Assembly: GCA_020796225.1 (NCBI GenBank) | Contig: CM036759.1 | Location: 63,768,590 to 63,832,589, forward strand | Source of the DNA: Arion vulgaris | Lineage: Eukaryota > Mollusca > Gastropoda > Stylommatophora > Arionidae | Length of the DNA stretch: 64,000 nucleotides | Direction of reading: 5' to 3' | Part shown: one piece after another, positions 1 to 9,738 of the stretch | How the letters are laid out: each line of letters begins with the position of its first letter | Numbering within the stretch: position 1 is the first letter of the stretch | Notes under the pieces: model-generated | The model's input: only the letters and a program-made list of their open reading frames with translations | What the model was told of the DNA's origin: nothing | The model's database searches: none | Made by a program: the position numbers and the translations under genes

Positions 1-154
1 AAACCCTCCTATCCAAGGCCATCTTTTCCAGATCTCTCCACTCTCCCCCATTTTCTTGCATTCTGCCTACAACTCCTGCTTCATTGCAGAATCCTCTTTC
101 CTTGGGTGGTGAACTATGAATTTCCCTGGTTGTGGTTTCTAGCCCCACCACCAA

Positions 155-240
155 CCTCATTAATCGCCTCTTATGGCATGCATCAGTGGTTCTATTCGTT
201 ACACCTCCTAAGGTGGGTCCCGGTAACCACTCAGACAATT
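155..240 (-). mobile_element. SINE-A fragment (5' part)
   Basis: The reverse strand reads GAGTGGTTACCGGGACCC, then the AAGAGGCGAT core, matching the 5' half of the copies at 20090 and 31086. Truncated. Confidence 0.6.
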
Positions 241-479
241 TATGATGTTAAAAAAAAATCAGCTACGAATTGTCAAATCAACATTAGCTTTTAAAAGTCT
301 AAATAAAATATGGAACTGCAAGTTATATAGTTTAAAAACTAAAATAAGGAATTTTCAATTCCAATGTTGTATCCATCCTAACATATACAGCAAAAGTTGG
401 AAAATGACTAAAGATATAGAAAGTAAGTTACAGATGTCTGCAAAACATAAAATGCGACGTATGTAGGAGAAATGTCTGA

Positions 480-690
480 TAACACTAGTAATAACTATTA
501 TAAAAAGGATATGTCGAGCATACCTTGAGGAGAAATGATCAAAGAATACCAAAGCAAGCATTGAAGTGGGTGGTAAAGGGTTCAAGAAAAAGAAGATGCC
601 ATAGGGAAACCTTGAAACAAACTTTGCTGAAAGGCAAGAAATACCTTTTTATATATTCTATATTTATTTTATAAATATATAAATATCTAT
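480..690 (+). mobile_element. RTE-type LINE 3' fragment
   Basis: Decoded C-terminal block has pattern RI(C)RAYLRRNDQRIPKQALKW and lysine/arginine-rich GSRKRR, parallel to 8365-8645 and 50300-50580. 5' truncated and broken. Confidence 0.55.
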
Positions 691-810
691 TGAAATGTTT
701 CCTTTTCTTTACTTGGTCATCGATCAATGACCATCGCACCTTGTAGCATATGTAGGGCAGCAACAAACTCTCCCACTTTGCCCAGTCTGTGTCAATCAAT
801 CAATGACCAT

Positions 811-960
811 CGCCGAAGGATAAGCACCAGAGCTCCAAATGATGCTAAAGTTGTGACCCATGCTAAGGCTGCATGAATCAGATTTCCACATGAATCCCTA
901 AAAACAACAGCAGAATTTATGGGGAAATCTGGTACAAGCGGTGTTCGCAAGAGAGAATCA
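811..960 (+). repeat. Interspersed repeat F, copy 1
   Basis: Shared block GAAGGATAAGCACCAGAGCT through TTTATGGGGAAATCTGGTAC, also at 24790-24960 and partly at 21975-22125. The flanking wording resembles SINE-A bodies, so it may be a SINE-A subfamily. The open frame on the - strand is spurious. Confidence 0.6.
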
Positions 961-1547
961 ATGACCATCACATCTTGTAGCATATGTAGGGTAATCTGAG
1001 TAACTTGCTCTATGTTACCTGACCAGTGGCTATCTTTCGCAGGGTGCCCCAGAAATGGCCTACAGTGTTAATCTTGAATTTCTCATTCTCGATAAGTTGC
1101 CTTTAATGTGCACCTCTTTCGCAGTCCCACCCAGGTCCATAACACATAATTAAGTATGACTTTACATGCAAGCCCAACAATATTATTTATACCATCATCA
1201 TGACATGACTTACATAAGCAAAACTAGAAAGATACTGACCTTTTCAGTTAAAATTTTCAGGTTGTTACTTGTTTGTGTTCATTCTTATCAACCAAGTTAA
1301 CAATTCTTTGTGGTCTAAGTGGTTTCCCCCCAAAATGAGAGTACAAAATTAATATAATTCTGCAACATTAATATAATTCTATAACTTACTGGGTTATGAA
1401 GGTCAATCCATTTTTTGGTTTTGGATTCCACAAATTCATTGTTGACAAATATTTTAGTAGTAGGCTGCAAATATGAGAGACATTCAGTTATAATCAACAA
1501 TAGACGTTCAGTTAATATCTTCTTCAAACACTCAAATATCGACTACT
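961..1547. other. No gene recognised
   Basis: Almost 600 bp of AT-rich sequence with scattered stops in all frames and no repeat that I can match elsewhere in the window. Confidence 0.5.
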
Positions 1548-1765
1548 CTGTTAACCACTCTTTGTGATTTGTATGTGATCTGAGCCTAAGAGTGATCGTA
1601 CATTGCACCAGTTATGCGACTATAAGTAGGCCAGCACATCCGATTTCTGCTACGCTTTTTACTAGGATAGTTTCCCTAGACCCCTACTTTAGTCACCTCT
1701 TACGACATGCTTTGTAGGTCACAGTGTTACTATTCTTTGCTTCCCTTGAGGATCCGGCAACACTC
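1548..1765 (-). mobile_element. SINE-A copy
   Basis: Reverse-strand body with AAGAGGTGACTAAAGTAGG core, CTAGTAAAAAGC and CACAAAGAGTGGTTAAC 3' part. Same family as 25905, 32340, 36488, 59612. Confidence 0.8.
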
Positions 1766-1794
1766 AGGCAAGTTAATAATAAACATTCAGTTAT

Positions 1795-2045
1795 AATCGG
1801 GATGGGGGGAAGGAAATGTGTCTCTCTGTGGCTAAGCCCTTGCCTTGCGTCCTGAAGGTCGTGAGTTATAATCCGGACTGTGTCGTTCTGTTCAAGAGTA
1901 CATTTTCTCCAGAGACCTTTGGGATTGTTGCTGGAGCTACAGAGTTTGTGCAATACTCTCTGCAGATGGCGCACCATTTCTGCAGAAAGGGGCAAATCCC
2001 GATGCACTGAAGTCAATCCTTCGGCTTTAGACCCTTTTTAAGCTT
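1795..2045 (+). mobile_element. SINE-B copy (tRNA-derived)
   Basis: tRNA-like head (GTGGCTAAGCCCTTGCCTTG, then a degenerate B box) followed by the body TTGTTGCTGGAGCTACAGAG and GCAATACTCTCTGCAG. Matches 23615-23850 and 51215-51420. Confidence 0.75.
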
Positions 2046-2797
2046 TCAGTCATGATCAAGAAGACTTTCAGTTATAACCTAGAAGAAATAAACTCAGAAT
2101 CAAGAAGAACAGACTTTCAGTCATGATCAAGAAGAAATAGACTTTCAGTTATAACCAAGAAGAAATAGACTTTCAGTTATAACCTAGAAGAAATAAACTC
2201 AGAATCAAGAAGAACAGACTTTCAGTCATGATCAAGAAGAAATAAACTTTCAGTTATAATCAAGAAGAAATAGACTTTCAGTTATAACCAAGAAGAAATA
2301 AACTTTCAGTTATAACCAAGAAGAAATAGACTTTCAGTCATGATCAAGAAGAAATAGACTTTCAGTCATGATCAAGAAGAAATAGACTTTCAGTCATGAT
2401 CAAGAAGAAATAGACTTTCAGTCATGATCAAGAAGAAATAGACTTTCAGTCATGATCAAGAAGAAAGACTTTCAGTCATGATCAAGAAGAAATAGACTTT
2501 CAGTCATGATCAAGAAGAAATAGACTTTCAGTCATGATCAAGAAGAAATAGACTTTCAGTCATGATCAAGAAGAAAGACTTTCAGTTATAACCTAGAAGA
2601 AATAAACTTTCAGTTATAATCAAGAAGAAATAGACTCAGAATCAAGAAGAAACAGACTTTCAGTTATAACCAAGAAGAAATAAACTTTCAGTTATAAACA
2701 AGAAGAAATAAACTTTCAGTTATAATCAAGAAGAAATAGTTATAACCAAGAAGCAATAGACTATCAGAATCAAGACGAAATAGACTTTCAGTTAGAA
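2041..2797. repeat. 28-bp minisatellite, left part
   Basis: About 26 imperfect units of 28 bp (ACTTTCAGTTATAACCAAG then AAGAAATAG), with variants TCATGATC and TAACCTAG. It continues at 3923-3975 on the other side of the piggyBac element. Confidence 0.95.
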
Positions 2798-2801
2798 TTA
2801 A

Positions 2802-3918
2802 CCCTTTGGACGCCATATACGGAAATATACGGGTTTACCGTAGGACGCCGTATACGGAAATATACGGGTTTTTTATATTGTTTCAGAAGAATTCGCTAAA
2901 TAAAACGAGAAGTCCAAATTTTATATAGCTTGAACTGTGACCTATAAGTAGGACGAACGCGGAAATTTTCCTTATTTCACGCCGAAAACTGATCGGAGGT
3001 AGTATTTCTTTGTGAATTTTATAAATTGTGCTTCGTAGTTCGAAATTTTTTTGTGAAATGGCTTCTAATTTCAATACCGATAGTTAAAGTGAGGACTTTG
3101 AGTTTGAGGGACATTTCATGCAGCTAGGTGAGATAGGGGATTACATTAGATCTTGTGATTCTGAGAGTGATGTTGAATTGTCCAGTGACGACGAAGCTGA
3201 ACCTGTCGACTACGATGTTCAATTAGATTTAGATAATTTTTCTTCCGACATCGAGGAGACCGGCCCTGTGCCCGTTGTTGACAGCGATGGTTGGAGTGAT
3301 ACCACTTCCCCAGTAGTTGTGGAGCCATTTATGGAAGAGAGTGGGCCTTCTCATACACTAAAGGAGGGTGCAGAACCATTCGATTATTTCAGCTTAATTT
3401 TTGAGGAGCAGTTTTTTGAATTTATGGCAGATCAAACGAATTTGTACGCTGATCAACGTCAGAAAAGAGCTGGGAAAATCCAAAACCTGTTATTGGTGTA
3501 GGGCATGCCGCAAGGAGGAGAAGAAGAGGCCCCGAGAGTCAGTTTTTGGATGCAACCTCTGCCAAATACATCTGTGCAGAGGGAGTGCTTTTCCCAAATA
3601 CCATGCATCACTCCACAGTTGACCGGAGTGAGTAAATTTTCATTTTTTTATACAAAACTTATTCTAAAATTTTTAACTTTTCATTTTGTTCCAACTTTCA
3701 CAGCATATTTTCAGCACCTGTCTTATTTCATTGCCTCATTGTAAATTTCTTGTGAAACTTTATCCAGTTCACAGTATTGTTGCTCATTATTTGAATGTTC
3801 TACAAGCAATAGTTTTATTATTATTAATTTTTAGAAAGACATGTTGCGTTTTTTGAGGAGTTATTCCCTTTTAGTGTTTTTATGAGGTAATTTTTTTGAC
3901 GTGCTGGGGACCAAAGGG
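2802..3918 (+). mobile_element. Internally deleted piggyBac-type transposon
   Basis: 1117 bp flanked by TTAA at 2798-2801 and 3919-3922. The ends are CCCTTTGGACGCC and, inverted, CCCTTTGGTCCCC. Two direct copies of GGACGCC(A/G)TATACGGAAAT with ATACGGG lie inside the left end, as is common for subterminal repeats. The core codes only for the N- and C-terminal parts of a piggyBac transposase, so the copy is non-autonomous. It sits inside the 28-bp minisatellite. Confidence 0.9.
3058..3622 (+). pseudogene. piggyBac transposase remnant (catalytic core deleted)
   Basis: Frame from ATG at 3058 has an early TAA (3085), then an acidic N-terminal domain (SDVELSSDDEAEPVDYD) ending in FFEFMADQTNLYADQRQKR, the entry of the piggyBac DDE domain. 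After a junction near 3460-3480 the frame shifts to CYWCRACRKEEKKRP, GCNLCQIHLC and YH, the C-terminal cysteine-rich zinc-binding domain. The roughly 400 residues carrying the catalytic aspartates are absent. Full-length family members are about 550-600 residues; only about 165 remain. Confidence 0.88.
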
Positions 3919-3922
3919 TTAA

Positions 3923-3975
3923 GAAGAAATAGACTTTCAGTTATAATCAAGAAGAAATAAACTTTCAGTTATAAT
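3923..3975. repeat. 28-bp minisatellite, right part
   Basis: Two units of the array at 2041-2797, separated from it by the piggyBac insertion. Confidence 0.9.
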
Positions 3976-3984
3976 CTTATGTGT

Positions 3985-4300
3985 TTGCCCATATTAAGTC
4001 AGGTGTAGTCAGTGCACCTTCTAAGATGCTTCCGACTTGATTTTTGCGTGAAGGTATGCTTTCCTTATTATCAGTGCCCCTGCCATTCAGGTGAGCCTTA
4101 CTCTTGACTTCAGAGGTACTTGTAATTGAGATACCCAAGTAATGAATCAGAGCTTCCTGTAGTCCAACCGTGTCCTGCATGTACAATGAGAATTTGTTAT
4201 TGTTGGCCAAACTGGCCTCAAACCCCTGAATTTCCGTAACATGTGGTCACTAGTGCAGAATCATTTCATCTTCCCTATCAGTGACCCCAATCAGGTTCTA
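3985..4300 (-). mobile_element. SINE-E copy (tRNA-derived)
   Basis: Reverse-strand head resembles a tRNA with a GGTTTGAGGCC B-box-like block. Body includes AAGCAGTC-like and AGGAAAGCATACCTTCACGC. Longer relatives at 44935-45225 and 56485-57005. Confidence 0.65.
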
Positions 4301-4484
4301 TGAAGTCAATCCATCATCTTTAGCAGATTAGAAACTAGGTCATAGTATATGCTAAACACAAAACAACAATACTTACAATAGAAGAGGCATAGCATCTTGA
4401 GAAATGAAGGGCATTGATTCCAGCCTGTGAAATCAAAGCAAATAACAATAATACAATACTATTTTTGTTTACGTAAAACAGAGG

Positions 4485-4800
4485 GACTGAGATGGTATGA
4501 TAAGATTACAAACGAGGAACTCAGAGAAAGAACTAAGCAGATACCAGTGGAGTAAGAGCTAAGGAAGAGAAGCTGGCGATGGATATAATGAGAAGACCGA
4601 CCGGATGCATTGCAAGACAGGTACTGTTTTGTAACCCGCAGGAAAACGTCGTAGACATACCTGGAGAAGAGAGCTGGAGACTGATATTAAAAGGATAGGT
4701 AAAACATGGAAAGAATTGGAAGGGATGGCAGGAGAGAGGAAGAGCTGGAAAAGTTTGTTGAAGACCTGTGCTCTGTTGGGAGTTGAAAGGTGAAGAAAAC
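4485..4800 (+). mobile_element. RTE-type LINE 3' fragment
   Basis: Translated with frameshifts, the block reads like the RTE C-terminus: RSWRWI.GHTLRKPDGCIARQ, then KHGKNWKGWQERGRA. No intact frame. Confidence 0.7.
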
Positions 4801-5285
4801 AATTTAAAAACAAATTTATTCAACTTTAATTTCAGTAACCCTTGCCAGTGCATACTATTATAAAGAAATCTGTTTAGCAGTATAAAAAACAACTGGTTAG
4901 AATCAATATCTGTACTACTTTTCTTTGTTTCCCCATAATCTAAAGATTACATTTTTAGCAGTGCTCCAGACGTTAGCAAGAGCTTATCAACAAATTCTAA
5001 AGTCCTATCATAGTTAACAGAAAGCTGTTCCCATTAAGTTTATCAGGTCCACATGTCCAAAGTTTGCTTAAGTGCTGATATAAAGGTCATATCTAATCAG
5101 TGGTCAGATGTGTCCACTCAAGTTCCTGGACCAAGTTTAAGTGTTATATAACATTTTATCAAAGGTCAACAGTGTTTCTGTCATTGCCCAGCTACTCAAC
5201 AGTAATGTTACGACCTGTTAAATGTGTCTAGCAAATATGTGTAGAAATTATGAATTTTTATTATGTTAAGTTAAGTCGTCGGATC
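4801..5285. other. No gene recognised
   Basis: AT-rich sequence without a credible ORF, tandem repeat or recognised transposon. Confidence 0.45.
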
Positions 5286-5289
5286 ATAG

Positions 5290-5705
5290 TCACCGCACTA
5301 TTAGTCCATAATTTCCTATCTTCTCAGTACGTCTCTCAGCGTGTGACAACTAACAATACCGGTTCTTTGTTGGTTACTATTCTTCTTTGGCTACCAGTAT
5401 AATGCTCTTGAATAGCTACACAACATTTGACTTGGTATTCTTGTAGTCTGGTTAGGGTTGTAGATTCACCTCTATTACTTGAATCATTTACACTACCTCT
5501 CTCCCTTAGGGAATTCAGAATACCATTCTGGTCCATTGTTTGCCCACTTTTTTCTAGCAGCCATACCTGCAAGTTCATTTCCCCTTACACCTGCCTGCCC
5601 TGGTACAAAAATAAAACAGATTTTTGTCAACTTAATTCTCTTCAGCGACTCCAACGACTGTCTCCAAGCCCAGCCTGTATAAATTTTCCTGAGCTTACCC
5701 ATTGA
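5290..5705 (-). mobile_element. LINE fragment with RNase H-like end
   Basis: The - strand encodes ICFIFVPGQAGVRGNELAGM, matching the RNase H signature PGHxGVxGNExAD of I/R1-type LINEs, followed by ILNSLRERGSVNDSSN. A second copy of the latter lies at 41166-41400. Broken by stops and frameshifts. Confidence 0.75.
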
Positions 5706-5939
5706 GTCACTGAGAAAACATGCATGGATAAATTTATGTTAACTAAATTTTGACATTTAGGGCATTCTGAAGGTACTGTGACAGTCCTAGCAAGCTGGCA
5801 GTAGTATAACCTATGCTATAAGAATCATGAAGAGATTTCTCAAACCAGCTAGCTGGCTTCAGGTAAAAATGGTGCAGAATGCTGGAGATGTATTTCGAGC
5901 ACTCTCTTAACTGGAGTTGATTTCAGATTTTCTCAGATG

Positions 5940-6345
5940 GAATATGTATACTCTAAACGGGATGTAGAATTACTAACGAAATTCAACATAGATGCAATAA
6001 ATCAAATCAAATGGCATCAATGTTGAAACGCAAGCATGGCCACTAAACAAACATTGTAGAACATGATCTTTCTCCCAACATTATGCTATTCTGACAAAAC
6101 CTGGATTCTAACAAACGACAGAGATAAAGTATCTATGTATTGTGGTGTATCAAGAAAAGACAGATTTCAGAATGAAGATATCAGTGGGTACAACATCAGA
6201 ACTGAACTTCATAGAGAAACAACAAATTAAACAGTTCGGTTACATGCGCATATTAATAACAAACAATGTACCTTAACGGACAATGCTATTCACATACAGT
6301 GGATAAAAGGGAAACCACAGAAATAACAGAGGAAGTGAAAGACAT
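5940..6345 (+). mobile_element. LINE C-terminal fragment (family C)
   Basis: Pattern VSRKDRFQNEDI...IRTELHRE...HIQWIKGKPQK parallels the reverse-strand copy at 55820-56340 (VSRRDRFRNEDVRKN). 5' truncated. Confidence 0.65.
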
Positions 6346-6799
6346 CATAAATGAAAAATATGTACATATCTGTCCGTATTATATTTTCAATATTGGTAAA
6401 TGAACATTTTCTACTACTTTTGCAATCAGTTTCTCATGCTCAGAAGTCCAAACAGGGATATGAGTTGCTTCCACGAATCAAGTGATTATTTAGTGAGATT
6501 CCCATTCTGTGTAAGATATATGGGTACAGCCATTAACTGTATGATGTGCACATGTCCCATCTTCACTGTTAGATATACATGTAAATGTTCTCACCCAACA
6601 GGCAATCCAATCAATAAGAGCCTGCAGTGTGTCCTATAGTTAAAATTAGATGAACTGTCTTTTTTTCCAATCATTTTATTAGATTCCAGCATGATATCTG
6701 CATTACTTGTCATATGTGTCTTAATTATATTGGTCTTATTGCAGCTTATCTGCAGTTCAACTTTTGACTATATTGTTAAGTAATCAATTTTTCTGCACA

Positions 6800-7110
6800 T
6801 TTTTGGGTTGTTTATACTTAAATGTAGTATTATCTGCAAAATCTGAATCTTTCAGTTGCCTGTTTTCCACCCACATGCTTAATTCACCCCTGCAACATTT
6901 TCTCATCGCCCAGTCAATGACCACTTCGAACAATAGTGGAGATAAGATACAACCTTGTTTTATCCCGGTTTCAACTATAAACCAGTTACTTTGGCCCTCC
7001 TCATTGTGGACTGCACACTGTAAATCATTATACAAGCTTTTGATAACATTTATTATTTTGGCTGATATTAAACAAATCCCAGAACATTCCACAGCATTAA
7101 AATTAAATAC
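6800..7110 (-). mobile_element. LINE reverse transcriptase fragment
   Basis: Minus-strand translation contains VIKSLYNDLQCAVHNEEGQS, VETGIKQGCILSPLLFEVVI and DFADNT, covering RT motifs through the (degraded) FADD box. Confidence 0.85.
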
Positions 7111-8360
7111 GATTACAAAAAATGAATATGAGTGAATGAAAATTTGTATATAATGGAAAAGAAATGCATACAAAACTTCATTATGTGTATGTGACATTTT
7201 GAAAAAAGGGGATGTCCTAATTAATCATGTCTATGTATTGTATTACTTGTTTTGCTGTAGCATTGGTGAAGACTTTTGGTCAATAAGTTGTTTTTGTTAA
7301 TTTGTAAGTGTCTTTACTACAAAATGTGGGAAAAAAGATGTAAGCAATTAAAATCATTGAATGGTGGTGGGTGGGGGGAGAAGAGTAGTTTCTCATGGCA
7401 AGTGACAGCATTGTTTCTGGATGGTCATGATCCTGCTCGGTCCCCATCTCTCCTAGTTTATGTTTTTCTCCTTGTTTTACAACCAGGATAAGTCTTATCT
7501 GACTGGCTAAGCAACATGAATTGGCAGTATAAATTCTGTTAACCTTTCCACATCTTTTTGCCCTCACTATGTCCTTCAAGATAGACCATAGTCTGCTCCA
7601 GTTAAGTCCCAGAGTCATTCAATCAAGAGCGAAATTACAGCAATCAGGATGTCAGCCAATAGCGCAATTAAAATGTCTACATGTTCAAAATGTTATGGTG
7701 TTCGCCCTGTGATGGACATTCAGGAAGGTGCAGTGCCAAGTCCACTACTTCAAAAAGGCTCAACCTCATATGCCATGTGGAGCCAGAAGGCATGAACATA
7801 GACTAAAACAACTGGTCAAACCAAAAGAGTTCTTAAAATAATACTGAGGGTGTCAACAGCAAATGAGATGGATACAGTAACATATTGGAGCTTGAAAACT
7901 CTTTGAATGAAAATAAATGTATGCTGCTTACATGAGATTCACCTGATCAAAGATAATTAAGATTTAGCCGTCAAGGTCAAAGATTTCCAGTGTTACAGAT
8001 CCGACCCAGGTGAGAAATGACAACAAGCTCACGTCAACTTGAGGAATACATTAGAAGTGAGCAGAATACTAGATGCTTCATCTCAGGATAGACAGTCTAC
8101 TGTCAACTACTACTGTCCAAGTGACTGCTGATATTTCTGATACATGAAATAGTGCTCTGGTGTGATATGAGAAACTTGGAACAGATTTTGTTATGGCATC
8201 AACCATTACAATTTTTGTCCTCAGAAAACAGTGTGTAAAAACATGGTTTTACTGAAGCTTATATACTATATTACAAGTTAACTCCAGGTTGTCCAGTACC
8301 TGCCAATTTTTCACAGGGCTGACTAAAAAATTTACAGGACTTTTCTGAAGTCAGAGAAAT
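7111..8360. other. No gene recognised
   Basis: 1.25 kb with scattered short ORFs only. I see no splice-supported exon, tandem repeat or known element. Confidence 0.45.
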
Positions 8361-8364
8361 GCGT

Positions 8365-8645
8365 AGTCAACTATTAGTAACAACTGTTATAAGAAAGAGA
8401 AGATATGTTGGGCGTACCTTGAGAAGAAATGATCAAAATACCAAAGCAGGCATTGAAGTTGGGGGCAAAAGGTTCAAGAAAGAGAGGACGCCCAAGGGAA
8501 ACAAACTTTGCTGAGGCAAGAAATATTGGACACAATTCCAGTCCACTGAAGAGATTGTGCGGCTATGACATAGCAGTACTATGGGGAGAAATTACTTGCA
8601 GTTCCAATGGAAAGTATAAAGGTACGGGAGGAATATATATTATAT
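8365..8645 (+). mobile_element. RTE-type LINE 3' end
   Basis: Encodes KRRYVGRTLRRNDQ...PKQALKLGAKGSRKRGRPRE, then TNFAEARNIGHNSSPLKRLC; ends AGGTACGGGAGGAATATAT. GRPRE and the RRxxWxGH-like pattern are typical of RTE C-termini. Same 3' end as 50300-50580. Confidence 0.75.
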
Positions 8646-8649
8646 GACT

Positions 8650-9660
8650 AGGAAATCCACAGCACTGGAAATTGATCAATTCAATATAACTTATTAATAA
8701 AAGCTGGTGAATGAAACCAGGACATGGCGCCAGTCCATTTACTACAACGCCGCCTCAGGCTCTTATAAAATAATGTATTTTGTACCATTTCACCAAGTCA
8801 TTTATGCCATTATGTAGTTAAACAAAATGAAGTACCAGGTCAACTCAACTGCTAAACAAGTAAAATAAAAAAATAGCTTGCAGTTCTTTGACTATAGTAG
8901 TCTGTAATAGTCGGTGTTAGTGTTACTAGAGTGTTGACGACGTCTAGACGTCTAATCTAATGAAGACTAATTCTAATGTCTTGGAATTAAATAAATGGTT
9001 CCTGTAACTTAATGAAGTTAATGTGTTCGCTTTAAGTTAATGTCATGGAAAACGCTCATATATAATTTGACTTTACTTGAACACTGGCACGGAAATATTC
9101 TCAGCTGTGACCATTATCGTTAATTCAGCCTTGCTTATGGTACCAGTCGTACGACTTCTAGCACACAATACATGACACATCACGTATGAGAGACTAAAAT
9201 GTCAACTCACAACTGCGCATTCATTTCTACGTTAACAACTTTATATATGCGTAAATAAATCTAGCAGAAACAACAGAATGCAATAACATTTGTCATACCA
9301 AACGAAGACTGCGGATCGCTGTCATTACTGTCATTTTCACAGAAAATCAACTAGATATGTTGCTAGTTGTGAAGTCTAAGGGGGAAGAAAAAAAAAATGT
9401 GTGGAAACTGGAAACGTCTGCACAACGTTGGCAGAAGTGTAACACTTCAGTTGGAGCAACCAATCAAAAGAGTATAATTTAACACACCTCCTATCCTGAC
9501 CTAGAGGTCATAGGTTGATGTCAAGGCCAAAACTACCACGATTTATTTACCTTAAATTTTATATTTTAATTCATAAAATTATATCACGGTAAGGTTTAAT
9601 CTTTTCAAGATATGTAAATTTTATTATATTTATCTAACGTTATAAAAAATTATCTTCAGA
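8650..9660. other. LIN52 upstream region, promoter not resolved
   Basis: About 1 kb between a LINE 3' end and the LIN52 leader. It has no TATA box I would defend, no ORF and no recognised repeat. It is less AT-rich, with more CpG, than the intron that follows. It must hold the LIN52 promoter if exon 1 is correct. Confidence 0.35.
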
Positions 9661-9666
9661 GATAAA

Positions 9667-9726
9667 ATGGAACCGGAAATGTCGTTAAATGATACCATAA
9701 AATGGCTTCCAAAGGAAATAAAGTAA
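9667..9726 (+). promoter_or_regulatory. Possible overlapping upstream ORF in the LIN52 leader
   Basis: A 19-codon frame begins with ATG at 9667 (a second in-frame ATG at 9679) and stops at 9724-9726, overlapping the LIN52 start out of frame. If transcription starts upstream of 9667, it could reduce translation from 9702. The transcription start is unknown. Confidence 0.3.
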
Positions 9727-9738
9727 CTTCTGGAGGAG
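9702..9738 (+). CDS. LIN52: LIN52 exon 1 (start codon)
   Basis: First coding exon, 37 bp, residues 1-12 plus one base of codon 13 (MASKGNKVTSGG). The donor follows immediately (GAG/GTAATT). The N-terminus is variable in this family, so this exon rests on phase, a good start context and the correct total length rather than on conservation. Confidence 0.75.

Noticed and set aside
792..983. 63-residue - strand ORF that looks protein-like
   Set aside because: It coincides with interspersed repeat F, repeated at 24790; coding is unlikely.
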